Origin: Chloroflexota bacterium
GTDB lineage: Bacteria > Chloroflexota > Chloroflexia > Chloroflexales > Roseiflexaceae
Assembly: GCA_018969485.1 (NCBI GenBank)
Contig: JAGWYG010000019.1
Coordinates: 1-48,446 of the forward strand
Reading direction: 5' to 3'
DNA: 48,446 nt
Every line of letters starts with the position of its first letter. Position 1 is the stretch's first letter. A program made the position numbers and the translations under genes. A model generated the notes under the pieces. That model saw nothing but the letters and a program-made list of their open reading frames with translations. It did not search any database and had not been told where the DNA came from. Shown here one piece after another: positions 8,530 through 17,296 of the stretch.

Positions 8530-8559
8530 CTGCCGAACGGGTGCGGCGATGGGCGCCGC

Positions 8560-9294
8560 TCAGGCGCGTGCGGCGGTGATGAACGAGTCGAACATGCGGC
8601 GCCAGCGCGGATCGGCCGCCGCCCACAGCTCTTCGGGGTGACACTGCACCGCCAGCAGGTACGCGGCGCCGGCGCCCTCGATGCCCTCGACGACGCCATC
8701 GGGCGCGCGCGCCACCACCCGCACGCCGGGAGCGAGGTCGCGCAGCGCCTGATGATGCAGCGTATTCACAATCAGCTCGCCGCAATCCAGCACCCCGGCC
8801 AGCCGCGAGGCGGCATCGAGCTGCACGGGATGCGCCAGATATGCCATGTCGCGCTGGTGAATGCTGGCGCGGTGATCCAGCGCCCCCGGAAGCTCGGCGT
8901 CGATGTCCTGGTACAGCGAACCGCCGAGCGCCACGTTGAGCAGCTGGATGCCGCGGCAGATGCCCAGCACCGGCATGCCGTCGGCGACCGCGCGCCGCGC
9001 CAGCGTGATCTCGACGGCGTCCTGGGCCGGGTCGGTGGCCTCGAGCGCCGGATGCCGCGACGCCTGGTAGCTGGCCGGATCAACATCGACGCCACCGGCG
9101 AGCAGGAGCCCGTCGATGTGCTGGTACAGCGTGTCGAGCACTACCGAGTCGTCGCTCAGGTGGATGAGCAGCGGCACGCCGCCGGCGGCTTCGACGGCGC
9201 GCAGGTAGCTGATCGAGTTGCCGTTCGCCGGGGTGTACCAGGCCTCGGTGAACGCGCTGCAGGGAATGCCGATCACCGGCCGTCGTGTGGTCAT
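8560..9294 (-). CDS. Gamma-glutamyl-gamma-aminobutyrate hydrolase-like class I amidotransferase (PuuD family)
   Basis: A 244-residue class I glutamine amidotransferase-like hydrolase of the peptidase C26/PuuD type, which cleaves gamma-glutamyl bonds as in putrescine breakdown. The triad is visible: Cys113 in GICRGIQLLN, His219 and Glu221 in VQCHPEE. The N-terminus RPVIGIPC is typical. The start at 9294 has AAGGAGG nine bases upstream; the longer frame upstream is not credible. It stands alone between the MoxR unit and the divergent deoC unit. No other puu genes are present, so the exact substrate is open; other gamma-glutamyl amides are possible. Confidence 0.87.
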   Translation of the reverse strand: MTTRRPVIGIPCSAFTEAWYTPANGNSISYLRAVEAAGGVPLLIHLSDDSVVLDTLYQHIDGLLLAGGVDVDPASYQASRHPALEATDPAQDAVEITLARRAVADGMPVLGICRGIQLLNVALGGSLYQDIDAELPGALDHRASIHQRDMAYLAHPVQLDAASRLAGVLDCGELIVNTLHHQALRDLAPGVRVVARAPDGVVEGIEGAGAAYLLAVQCHPEELWAAADPRWRRMFDSFITAARA

Positions 9295-9345
9295 CGTCGC
9301 CGCCCTCCTTCGTCGGTCGCGCGCCCGGGTGGCGCGCCGGCCCAC

Positions 9346-9351
9346 AGTATA
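9346..9351 (-). promoter_or_regulatory. Probable -10 element for the PuuD-like gene
   Basis: TATACT on the minus strand, 51 bases upstream of the ATG. The -35 region at the expected distance (AACGCC) is poor, so only the -10 is convincing. Confidence 0.4.
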
Positions 9352-9440
9352 GGGCCAGACGGGCGGATGGCGTTGCGATCGCCCGGACGGGGGGTGCCGC
9401 CGGGTGTTCACCGGGCCGCGGCCCCGGCTGCACACCGGCA

Positions 9441-9455
9441 GGCAGCGCCGCTGCC
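9441..9455. promoter_or_regulatory. Palindrome in the divergent deoC/puuD-like intergenic region
   Basis: GGCAGCG and CGCTGCC flank one central base, a perfect 7-bp inverted repeat. It lies between the -10 of the PuuD-like gene and the -35 of deoC, where an operator for either would sit. In GC-rich DNA such short palindromes also arise by chance. The rest of the 285-base intergenic region shows only the two promoters. Confidence 0.3.
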
Positions 9456-9521
9456 GCGGGCGGCGCAATCTCCCGGCGCTGGCGGGGACAGCTGGCACGC
9501 CCGGCCCCATCACGGGGATAC

Positions 9522-9550
9522 TTGCCCGGTCCGGCGGCGAATGCTACAAT
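9522..9550 (+). promoter_or_regulatory. Promoter of the deoC unit
   Basis: TTGCCC (9522-9527) and TACAAT (9545-9550) are separated by 17 bases. The predicted start lies ~23 bases before the deoC ATG, with GAGGGGAGG in the short leader. Confidence 0.7.
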
Positions 9551-9579
9551 TCCGGCGCGATGACAGAGGGGAGGCCGCC

Positions 9580-10572
9580 ATGCTCGAGACGATGACGCGT
9601 CAGCACGCCGGGGCCAGCGCTGGTCAGCCGCGCAACCATGGTGACACCTTCGACGAGGCGTACTTCTGCAGCGAGCGCGTGAACCGCAGCGCGGTCGAGC
9701 GGCGCATCGCCAGCCTGCCCGGGCGCCGCACCGTGAAGCAGCAATGGCAGGCGGCCTGGCTGGTGCGCGCCATCGAATGCCTCGACCTGACGACGCTGGC
9801 GGGCGATGACACGCCGGGCACCGTCGGGCGGCTGTGCGCCAAGGCGCGTCAGCCGGTGCGCCGCGACATCCAGCAGGCGCTCGGCCTCGCCGACCGCCCA
9901 TTGCACGTGGGCGCCGTGTGCGTCTACCACGACATGATCGGCAGCGCGCTCGCCGCGCTGCGCGGCAGCGGCATTCCGGTCGCCGCCGTGTCGGCCGGTT
10001 TTCCCGCCGGGCTCAATCCGTTCGAGCTGCGCGTCCGCGAAATCGAAGCCTCGGTCGCCGCCGGCGCCGGCGAGATCGACATCGTCATCTCGCGCCGCCT
10101 GGTGCTGCGGGGCGACTGGCGCACCCTCTACGACGAGGTGCGCGCGTTTCGCGCCGCCTGCGGCCCGGCGCATCTCAAGACCATCCTGGCCACCGGCGAG
10201 CTCGGCACGCTGGCCCAGGTCTATCGCGCCAGCATGGTGTGCATGTTGGCGGGAGCCGACGTGATCAAGACATCGACCGGCAAGGAGAGCGTCAATGCCA
10301 CGCTGCCGGTCGGCCTGACGATGGTGCGCGCCATCCGGCACTACCACCAGCGGACCGGTCAGGTCGTCGGCTTCAAGCCGGCCGGCGGCATCCGCAGCGC
10401 GCGGCAGGCGCTCGACTGGCTGATCCTGATCAAGGAGGAGCTCGGCACCGCCTGGATGCATCCGACGCGCTTCCGCATCGGCGCGAGCACGCTGCTCGGC
10501 GATATCGAGCGTCAGCTGGAGCACTACATCACTGGCGCCTACTCTGCCGGCCACCGCCATCCGCTGGCGTAG
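9580..10572 (+). CDS. deoC: Deoxyribose-phosphate aldolase
   Basis: A 330-residue class I aldolase splitting 2-deoxyribose 5-phosphate into acetaldehyde and glyceraldehyde 3-phosphate. It belongs to the long DERA type, about 70-80 residues longer than the E. coli enzyme. Lys230 in VIKTSTGK is the Schiff-base lysine, Lys266 in GFKPAGG the second lysine, and Asp167 in EIDIVI the proton relay. LDLTTL and the following DDTP also match. The ATG has GAGGGGAGG five bases upstream, and the promoter is at 9522-9550. It heads a seven- or eight-gene plus-strand unit whose next gene is an aldehyde dehydrogenase able in principle to remove the acetaldehyde. Confidence 0.95.
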   Translation: MLETMTRQHAGASAGQPRNHGDTFDEAYFCSERVNRSAVERRIASLPGRRTVKQQWQAAWLVRAIECLDLTTLAGDDTPGTVGRLCAKARQPVRRDIQQALGLADRPLHVGAVCVYHDMIGSALAALRGSGIPVAAVSAGFPAGLNPFELRVREIEASVAAGAGEIDIVISRRLVLRGDWRTLYDEVRAFRAACGPAHLKTILATGELGTLAQVYRASMVCMLAGADVIKTSTGKESVNATLPVGLTMVRAIRHYHQRTGQVVGFKPAGGIRSARQALDWLILIKEELGTAWMHPTRFRIGASTLLGDIERQLEHYITGAYSAGHRHPLA

Positions 10573-10601
10573 GGGGCGATGGTGCCGACGGGAGATTCAC
10601 G

Positions 10602-12941
10602 ATGAGCGACCGCATCAGCGACATCCTGCAGACGATGGCGTACGGCCCCGCGCCGGAGAGCGCCGCGCCGGCGCATGCCTGGCTTGACGGCCATCAGCGG
10701 CGCTTTGGGATGTTCATCGACGGCGCCTTCACCGGGCCCGATCCGGCCCGGGCCTTCGTCAGCAGCAATCCCACCGACGGCAGCGCGCTGGCGACCCTGA
10801 CGCAGGCCAGCGCGGCCGAGCTCGACGCAGCCGTCGCCGCGGCACGCCGCGCGCAGCCCGGCTGGGCAGCCTGCCCGGCGCATCAGCGTGCGCGCCTGCT
10901 CTACGCACTGGCGCGACGCATCCAGCGCCACAGCCGGCTGTTCGCCGTCCTCGAGACCCTCGACACCGGCAAGCCGATCCGCGAGAGCCGCGACATCGAC
11001 ATTCCGCTGGTGGCGCGGCACTTCCTGCATCATGCCGGATGGGCCCAGTTGGGCGATGCCCAGTTTCGCGACGCGCGCCCGATCGGCGTCATCGGCCAGA
11101 TCATCCCGTGGAACTTCCCGCTGCTGATGCTGGCGTGGAAGATCGCGCCGGCGCTGGCCGCCGGCAACACCGTCGTGCTCAAACCGGCCGAGTGGACGTC
11201 GCTGACGGCGCTGCTGTTCGCCGAGCAGTGCATCGCCGCGGGCGTTCCGCCCGGCGTGATCAACATCATCACCGGCGATGGCGACGTCGGCGCGGCGCTG
11301 GTGCGGCACCCGGGCATCGACAAGCTCGCCTTCACCGGCTCGACGGACGTCGGCCGCGACATTCGCCAGGCGACCGCCGGCAGTGGGCGGCAACTCACCC
11401 TCGAGCTCGGCGGCAAGTCGCCGTTCATCGTGTTCGATGACGCCGACCTCGAGGGCGCCATCGAGGGGGTCGTCGACGCAATCTGGTTCAACCAGGGGCA
11501 GGTCTGCTGCGCGGGGTCGCGGCTGCTGCTGCACGAGCCAATCGCGGCGCGTTTCCTGGATCGGCTGCGCGAACGCATGCTGGCGCTGCGCGTCGGCGAT
11601 CCGCTCGAGAAGACCAGCGACATCGGGCCGGTGGTATCGCCCGTCCAGCATGCGCGCATCGACCGGCTGGTGTGTCTGGGCCGCGATGAGGGCGCGACGG
11701 TGTGGCAGGTGCCGATCGATGCGCCGGCTGGCGGCTGCTTCTACCCGCCGACGGTGCTCAGCGGGGTCGCGCCGGCCGCGACGGTGGCCCAGGAGGAGAT
11801 CTTCGGCCCGGTGCTGGTGACGATGACGTTCCGCACGCACGATGAGGCGGTGCAGCTGGCGAACAACACCCGCTACGGCCTGGCGGCCAGCATCTGGAGC
11901 GAGGAGCTCAGCCGCGCGCTCGACGTCGCCCGGCGCATCAAGGCGGGCGTGGTGTGGATCAACAGCACCAACCTGTTCGACGCCGCCTCGGGGTTTGGCG
12001 GCTACCGCGAGAGCGGCTTCGGCCGCGAAGGCGGCCGCGAGGGCATGTGGGAATCGCTCGCAGTGTCGTACGGCGCGCCGGCAGCATTGCTGCCGCCGGC
12101 GGTGCCGCCCGCCTTCCCCGGCGGCATTGATCGGACCGCCAAGCTGTTCATCGCCGGCCGCCAGGCGCGCCCGGACTCGGGGTATAGCCTCGAGGTGTGC
12201 GATCCGGCCGGCCGGGTGGTCGCCGAGGTCGCCGCGGGCAATCGCAAGGATGTGCGCAATGCGGTCGAGGCGGCACGCGCCGCAGCCGAGGGATGGGCGG
12301 GGATGACGGCGCATGCGCGCGCGCAGATCCTGTACTACCTGGCCGAAAACCTCGATGGCCGCGCGGCGGTGCTGGCCGAGCGGCTGTGTGCCGGGGGCTA
12401 TGATGGGACCGGCGAGGTACGGCTGGCGGTGGAGCTGCTGTTCAGTGCGGCGGCCTGGGCCGACAAGTACGATGGCGCGGTGCACCATACCACGGCGCGC
12501 ACGCTCACGCTGGCGCTGCCCGAGCCGCTCGGCGTGCTGGGCATCGTGTGTGGCGATGCGGCGCCGCTGGCGGGCCTGGTGGCGCTGCTGGCCCCGGCGC
12601 TGGCGCTCGGCAATGCGGTCGTGCTGGTGCCGTCGGCGCGCTGGCCGCTGGCCGCCATCGATTGGTATGCGCTGCTCGAGACGAGCGATGTGCCGGCGGG
12701 GGTGGTGAACATCGTCACCGGCGCCGTCGGGCCGCTGGCGCTGACGCTGGCACAGCATGGCGATGTCGACGGCCTGTGGTATGTCGGCACGGCGTCTGCC
12801 GCACTCGAGCGCGCATCGGGCATCAATCTCAAGCGTACCTGGTGCCTCGCGCCCGAGGCACCGCTCGGCGCCGGCTTCACCGAGCATGCGCTGCGCGCGG
12901 CGAGCCAGTGGAAGAACGTCTGGGTGCCGTACGGTGCCTGA
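10602..12941 (+). CDS. ALDH16-type double-domain aldehyde dehydrogenase
   Basis: A 779-residue protein made of a full aldehyde dehydrogenase (residues ~1-500) and a second, shorter ALDH-like domain (~510-779). The first domain has Cys302 in GQVCCAGSR and Glu268 in LELGGKS, so it should be active with NAD(P)+. The second repeats the fold's N-terminal cofactor region (PEPLGVLGIVCGDAAPL) but has no GQxC cysteine and ends before the catalytic domain would finish. This is the ALDH16 architecture, in which the C-terminal domain is non-catalytic. GGGAG lies seven bases before the ATG, 29 bases after deoC. Oxidation of DERA-derived acetaldehyde is a reasonable inference. Confidence 0.88.
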   Translation: MSDRISDILQTMAYGPAPESAAPAHAWLDGHQRRFGMFIDGAFTGPDPARAFVSSNPTDGSALATLTQASAAELDAAVAAARRAQPGWAACPAHQRARLLYALARRIQRHSRLFAVLETLDTGKPIRESRDIDIPLVARHFLHHAGWAQLGDAQFRDARPIGVIGQIIPWNFPLLMLAWKIAPALAAGNTVVLKPAEWTSLTALLFAEQCIAAGVPPGVINIITGDGDVGAALVRHPGIDKLAFTGSTDVGRDIRQATAGSGRQLTLELGGKSPFIVFDDADLEGAIEGVVDAIWFNQGQVCCAGSRLLLHEPIAARFLDRLRERMLALRVGDPLEKTSDIGPVVSPVQHARIDRLVCLGRDEGATVWQVPIDAPAGGCFYPPTVLSGVAPAATVAQEEIFGPVLVTMTFRTHDEAVQLANNTRYGLAASIWSEELSRALDVARRIKAGVVWINSTNLFDAASGFGGYRESGFGREGGREGMWESLAVSYGAPAALLPPAVPPAFPGGIDRTAKLFIAGRQARPDSGYSLEVCDPAGRVVAEVAAGNRKDVRNAVEAARAAAEGWAGMTAHARAQILYYLAENLDGRAAVLAERLCAGGYDGTGEVRLAVELLFSAAAWADKYDGAVHHTTARTLTLALPEPLGVLGIVCGDAAPLAGLVALLAPALALGNAVVLVPSARWPLAAIDWYALLETSDVPAGVVNIVTGAVGPLALTLAQHGDVDGLWYVGTASAALERASGINLKRTWCLAPEAPLGAGFTEHALRAASQWKNVWVPYGA

Positions 12942-13013
12942 TCACCGGCGCGCGCCGGGCGCGCGGCCGGCTCATTCCTGGCGGGCGCCATGCGCCCTCG
13001 GACGGAGGCGACC

Positions 13014-13904
13014 ATGAGGCGGATCATCGTCACCGGCGGCAGCGGCAAGGCTGGCGAAGCCACCGTGCTGGATCTGCTCGATCACGGCTACGAGGTGCTG
13101 AACATCGACATTCGGCCACCCACCGTCGCGCACTGCCGCTTCCAGCAGGTCGATCTGACGCAACTCGGCGAGACCATCGAGGCGCTGCACGGCGCCGACG
13201 CAGTCGTGCACCTCGCGGCCAACCCCAACCCCACCGGCTGGAGCGAAGAGCGCATGTTTCGCCATAATGCCGGAACGACGTACAACGTCTTTCGTGCCGC
13301 CACCTTGCTGTCGCTCAGACGCGTGGTCTGGGCGTCGAGCGAGACGACGCTCGGGCTGCCGTTCGACCGCGTTGCGCCGGCGTATGCCCCCATCGACGAA
13401 GCCGCGGCGCTCATCCCCGAGAGCAGCTACGCGCTTGCGAAAGTCCTCGGCGAGACGATGGCGCAGCATTTCAGCCGCTGGAGCGGCATCCCATTCGTCG
13501 GGCTGCGGTTCTCGAATATCATGCGCCCGGAGGCGTATGCCCAGTTCCCCGGCTACTGGGCCGACCCGCAGCGGCGCAAGTGGAATCTGTGGGGTTACGT
13601 GGACGTGCGCGATGTTGCCCAGAGCTGCCGCCGTGGCCTCGAGGCCGACATCCAGGGTGCGCACGCGTTCATCATCGCGGCTGCCGATACGGTGATGAAC
13701 CGGCCGAGCGCCGCATTGATGGCCGATGTCTACCCCGACGTACCGCTACTGCCGCTTGAGCATGCCTACGCGACATTGCTCGGGATCGGTGGTGCGCGGC
13801 GCCACCTGGGCTACGCACCACGCCATTCGTGGCGCGATCATCTGGAGGAGCACGGAGATGCTACGACACCTGGTGATGTTCCGCAAACACGACGCGACCG
13901 ATGA
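13014..13904 (+). CDS. NAD-dependent epimerase/dehydratase family protein (extended SDR)
   Basis: A 296-residue extended short-chain dehydrogenase. The nucleotide motif is VTGGSGKAG (residues 6-14) and the catalytic pair Tyr139/Lys143 lies in SSYALAK. HLAANPNPTGW and the overall spacing recall uronate dehydrogenases and sugar-nucleotide epimerases; I cannot choose between them. The start at 13014 has GGAGG five bases upstream. The 3' end overlaps the following Dabb gene by 47 bases. Its place in the deoC unit suggests work on a free or phosphorylated sugar rather than on cell-wall sugars. Confidence 0.85.
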   Translation: MRRIIVTGGSGKAGEATVLDLLDHGYEVLNIDIRPPTVAHCRFQQVDLTQLGETIEALHGADAVVHLAANPNPTGWSEERMFRHNAGTTYNVFRAATLLSLRRVVWASSETTLGLPFDRVAPAYAPIDEAAALIPESSYALAKVLGETMAQHFSRWSGIPFVGLRFSNIMRPEAYAQFPGYWADPQRRKWNLWGYVDVRDVAQSCRRGLEADIQGAHAFIIAAADTVMNRPSAALMADVYPDVPLLPLEHAYATLLGIGGARRHLGYAPRHSWRDHLEEHGDATTPGDVPQTRRDR

Positions 13905-14166
13905 CGCCACCATCGACGCCATCATGGCGCGCCTCGAGGCACTCGTCGGCCAGATCCCCGGATTGGTCGCGCTGCGCTGCCACCGCAGCCTGCCCTCGCC
14001 GCGGCCGGTCGTCTGGACATTCGTCCTCGACAGCACCATCGAGGATGCTGCGCAGCTACCGGCGTATCTGGCACACCCGGCGCACGTCGCCGTCAACGAG
14101 TGGATGTCGCCGTACCTGGCGGATCGCGCTGTGATCGACTACGTGCTCACCGGGCGGGGGGACTGA
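13858..14166 (+). CDS. Dabb (stress-responsive alpha/beta-barrel) domain protein
   Basis: A 102-residue protein matching the Dabb ferredoxin-like fold: MLRHLVMFRKHD at the start, a central IPGLVALRCHRS strand, and HPAHVAVNEWMSPYLADRAVIDY near the end. Such dimers bind small molecules or act as small cyclases or monooxygenase-like enzymes; many have no assigned job. The start lies inside the epimerase gene, with GGAGG upstream, and its TGA shares one base with the GlcD ATG. The tight packing suggests co-translation with the FAD oxidase. Confidence 0.8.
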   Translation: MLRHLVMFRKHDATDDATIDAIMARLEALVGQIPGLVALRCHRSLPSPRPVVWTFVLDSTIEDAAQLPAYLAHPAHVAVNEWMSPYLADRAVIDYVLTGRGD

Positions 14167-15641
14167 TGGCGGTGACACCGGCGGCGCGGCGCGCAGGCCG
14201 CGATGACGTGATCGCCCGGCTGCGTGCAGTGCTGCCGGCGCAGGCCCTGCTGACACATCCCGACGAGATGATGCTGTACGAATACGACGGATCGGCGCTC
14301 GACATGGCGCTACCCGATCTGGTGGTGGTGCCCGGCGATACGGCCGAGACCGCCGCCGCGGTGCGCATCGCGGCCGAGGCCGGCTGGCCGATCGTGGCGC
14401 GCGGCGCCGGCACTGGCCTGTCGGGCGGCTCGGTCGCCTCCGAGGGTGGGCTGGTGATCTCGGTAGCCCGGCTCGACCGCATCCTCGCGATCGATCCCGC
14501 CGGCCGCAGCGCACGCGTGCAGCCCGGCGTGGTGAACGTCGAGCTCAGCGAACGGGCCGCGCCCCATGGCCTGCATTTCGCCCCCGATCCCTCGAGCCAG
14601 AAATCATCGACCATCGGCGGCAACGCCGCCGAGAATGCCGGCGGACCGCACTGCCTGAAGTATGGCATCACCACCAATCACATCCTCGCCGCCACCCTGG
14701 TGCTCTCCGACGGCAGCATCGTCACGCTCGACCGCCAGGCGCCCGATGCGCCCGAGTACGACCTGCTCGGCGTCGTCGTCGGCAGCGAGGGCACGCTGGG
14801 CGTCATCACCGAGCTCGTCGTCCGGCTCACCCCCAACCCCGAGCGCATCCAGACCTTCCTGGCGGTCTATGATGCGCTCGATGCCGCCGCCGACACGGTC
14901 TCGGCGATCATCGCCGCCGGGATCATTCCGGCCGCCCTGGAGATGCTCGAGGGCGATGGCATCCGTGTCGTGGAAGAATCGGTGCATGCCGGCTATCCCA
15001 TCGACGCCGAGGCCGTCCTGCTGATCGAGATCGACGGCCTGCACGAAGAGCTTGAGACCCAGGCCAGCGAGATCGCCGCGCTGTGCGATCGCCACGGCGC
15101 ACGGGCGCTGCAGGTCGCCCGCGACGAGGAGCAGCGCCGGCGCCTGTGGGCCGGGCGCAAGGGCGCGCTGGCGGCGTGCGGGCGGCTCAAGCCCCACTAT
15201 CACATCCAGGACGGCGTGGTGCCGCGTTCGCGGCTGAGCGAGGTGCTGCGGCTGACGCGCAGCGTCGCGGCGCGCCACGATCTGCTGATCGTGAACATCT
15301 TCCACGCCGGCGACGGCAACCTGCATCCGCTGCTGCTGTTCGACGTGCGCGAGCCAGGCGTCCGTGAGCGCGCGATCGCCGCCAGCGAGGAGATCCTGCG
15401 GGCGTGCGTCGCCGTCGGCGGCACGCTCAGCGGCGAGCATGGCATCGGCCTGGAGAAGCGCGACTACATGTCGTGGATCTTCAGCGATGCCGATATCGCC
15501 ACCATGCTGGCGGTGCGCGCCGTCTTCGATCCACGCGATGTGATGAACCCATGCAAGCAATTGCCGACCGGCGCATCGTGTGGCGAGATCCGGCACGCTG
15601 CCGGCGCGGCGCGTGCGGTGGCCGCCGGCGCATGGATCTGA
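14166..15641 (+). CDS. glcD: FAD-linked 2-hydroxyacid oxidase, GlcD type
   Basis: A 491-residue flavoprotein of the glycolate/D-lactate oxidase GlcD family. The PCMH FAD-binding domain (about residues 45-230) contains GAGTGLSGG, NAAENAGGPHCLKYG and GSEGTLGVITE. The FAD-oxidase C domain contains HAGDGNLHPLL and GGTLSGEHGIGLEKRDYM. The family oxidises glycolate, D-lactate or related acids, passing electrons to an iron-sulphur partner. Its ATG overlaps the stop of the Dabb gene as TGATG. GlcE follows, but no glcF iron-sulphur gene is in the window, so the electron route is unknown. The symbol reflects family, not tested substrate. Confidence 0.9.
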   Translation: MAVTPAARRAGRDDVIARLRAVLPAQALLTHPDEMMLYEYDGSALDMALPDLVVVPGDTAETAAAVRIAAEAGWPIVARGAGTGLSGGSVASEGGLVISVARLDRILAIDPAGRSARVQPGVVNVELSERAAPHGLHFAPDPSSQKSSTIGGNAAENAGGPHCLKYGITTNHILAATLVLSDGSIVTLDRQAPDAPEYDLLGVVVGSEGTLGVITELVVRLTPNPERIQTFLAVYDALDAAADTVSAIIAAGIIPAALEMLEGDGIRVVEESVHAGYPIDAEAVLLIEIDGLHEELETQASEIAALCDRHGARALQVARDEEQRRRLWAGRKGALAACGRLKPHYHIQDGVVPRSRLSEVLRLTRSVAARHDLLIVNIFHAGDGNLHPLLLFDVREPGVRERAIAASEEILRACVAVGGTLSGEHGIGLEKRDYMSWIFSDADIATMLAVRAVFDPRDVMNPCKQLPTGASCGEIRHAAGAARAVAAGAWI

Positions 15642-15687
15642 CTGACGTCGCTCACCGGCCGTCCGGGCGTTGCCGAGAGGTCTATCG

Positions 15688-16803
15688 ATGGAACTGATCA
15701 GTCCCACCTCGCCCGAGGAGCTTGCTGCGGTCCTGGCGCAGGCCAGCGCGGCTGCGCGTCCGGTCGTGCCGCTCGGCGCCGGGATCCATCAGCACCTGGT
15801 CGCGCCGCCGCCGCCCGACGCGCTGCGGCTGGGCACCACGGCGCTCGACCGCGTGCTGGAGCATGTGCCGGCCGACCTCACGCTGACGGTGCAGGCCGGC
15901 GCCCGCCTGGGGCAGGTTCAGGTGGTCCTGGCGGGCCATGGCCAGTGGCTGCCATGGGATCCGCCGGGCGGCGCTGCGGCGACGATCGGCGGATTGCTGG
16001 CGTGTGGCCTGGCCGGGCCGTTGCGCCAGGCCTACGGCACGCCGCGCGACTGGGTGCTGGGCGCGCGCATCGCGCTGGCCGATGGCACGCTGGTGAAGAG
16101 CGGTGGCAAGGTCGTGAAGAACGTCGCGGGCTATGATCTGCACAAGCTGCACATCGGCGCCTACGGCACCCTCGGCGTGATCGTCGAGGTCACCTTCAAG
16201 CTGGCGCCACAGCCGGCGGCGTGGCGCACGCTGCTGGCTGAGTCGGCTGACCTGGCCGGGGCGCTGGAGATGGCGGCGCGCCTGGCGGCGCCGCCGCTGG
16301 CGCCAGCGAGCGTGGTGGTGTGCGGCGGTGGCACGCACTACCGTGTGGCTGTGCGCTTCAGTGGCGTGCCGGCCGCCGTCGCGCGTCAGGGCCAATACGC
16401 CGCCGGGCTCGGCGCCACCGCGCTCGCCGATGCTGCTGCCGCCGCGCTGTGGCAATCGCTCAGCGACTTCGGCACGCCGCCCGACGCCCGGCCGCTGGTG
16501 CGCCTGGGCATCGCGCCGCAGCAGCGCGACGCATACCGCACCGCCATCGATGCGCTCGGCGCCCACGATGGCGTCTACCAGCCGACGATCGGTGCGGCCC
16601 GCATGCTGTGCGCCGATCTGGCCGGGCTGGCTGCGGCACGGGCGATCGTCGAGCCGCTCGGCGGCGCGGTGGTGGTCGAGCATGGCGCCGGTGATGCGCC
16701 ACGCTGGGGGGCGGCGCGCGACAGCGCGCGGTTGATGCACGCGCTGCGCCAGCGCCTTGACCCCGCCGGCGTGCTCAATCCCGGCCGCGCCTTCGTCGAC
16801 TGA
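15688..16803 (+). CDS. glcE: FAD-binding oxidase subunit, GlcE type
   Basis: A 371-residue companion of GlcD with a single PCMH FAD-binding domain: VQAGARLGQVQ, then GGLLACGLAGPLRQAYG, and VKSGGKVVKNVAGYDLHKLHIGAYG, the signature of GlcE. It lacks the large substrate-binding C-terminal domain of GlcD, ending with the family's DPAGVLNPGR tail. GAGAGG lies seven bases before the chosen ATG at 15688. With GlcD it should form the flavin part of a glycolate-oxidase-like complex; the iron-sulphur GlcF subunit is not encoded nearby. Confidence 0.88.
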   Translation: MELISPTSPEELAAVLAQASAAARPVVPLGAGIHQHLVAPPPPDALRLGTTALDRVLEHVPADLTLTVQAGARLGQVQVVLAGHGQWLPWDPPGGAAATIGGLLACGLAGPLRQAYGTPRDWVLGARIALADGTLVKSGGKVVKNVAGYDLHKLHIGAYGTLGVIVEVTFKLAPQPAAWRTLLAESADLAGALEMAARLAAPPLAPASVVVCGGGTHYRVAVRFSGVPAAVARQGQYAAGLGATALADAAAAALWQSLSDFGTPPDARPLVRLGIAPQQRDAYRTAIDALGAHDGVYQPTIGAARMLCADLAGLAAARAIVEPLGGAVVVEHGAGDAPRWGAARDSARLMHALRQRLDPAGVLNPGRAFVD

Positions 16804-16833
16804 TGGGTTCGCCACAGATCAGGAGTGCCGTGT

Positions 16834-17277
16834 ATGCCACCCGAGCCACTCAGCCCGGCCGACCACCAGGTCTTCGCGCAGGCGGTCGATGCTGCGCGCC
16901 GTCTCGCGCGCCCCGGCATCCAGGAGGTTGGCGCGGCCTTGCGGACTGGTGATGGCCAGATCTTCGCCGCCATCCACTTCGAGAGCGCCACCGGCTTTGC
17001 CACGGTGTGCGGCGAGGTGGCCGCACTCAGCCTGATGATCGCCGCCGGCCGGCGCGACGTGAACCTGATCGCGGCGGTGTGGCTCGACCAGGACGGCGTC
17101 GTCTATGCGCTGCCGCCATGTGGCCGCTGCCGCGAGCTCATCGCCGACTGCAACCCCGCAGCGCGGGTGATCGTCAGCCGTGACGACGACCACTGGCAGC
17201 CGCAGGCGAGCGCTGCGCTGGTCACGCTGCCGATCGATGAATTGCTGCCACGCAAGTCGCATCGCCTGCGCGGCTGA
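16834..17277 (+). CDS. Cytidine/blasticidin deaminase-like zinc hydrolase
   Basis: A 147-residue protein of the cytidine deaminase superfamily. The zinc and proton-shuttle signature is complete: Cys59 and Glu61 in CGEVAA, Cys96 and Cys99 in PPCGRC. The length and the CGE rather than CAE motif point to the cytidine or blasticidin-S deaminase branch. AGGAG lies eight bases before the ATG at 16834; an in-frame GTG nine bases earlier is too close to that site. It follows glcE by 30 bases. A role in deoxycytidine salvage would match deoC at the head of the unit, but phosphorylase genes are absent here. Confidence 0.82.
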   Translation: MPPEPLSPADHQVFAQAVDAARRLARPGIQEVGAALRTGDGQIFAAIHFESATGFATVCGEVAALSLMIAAGRRDVNLIAAVWLDQDGVVYALPPCGRCRELIADCNPAARVIVSRDDDHWQPQASAALVTLPIDELLPRKSHRLRG

Positions 17278-17296
17278 GCGCCGGCCGCGGGTGTGC

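Noticed and set aside
10539-12887. A 782-codon open frame on the minus strand opposite the ALDH16-type gene
   Set aside because: Shadow frame produced by GC-rich codon usage. It has no recognisable motifs or ribosome site, and the plus-strand gene has complete catalytic residues.
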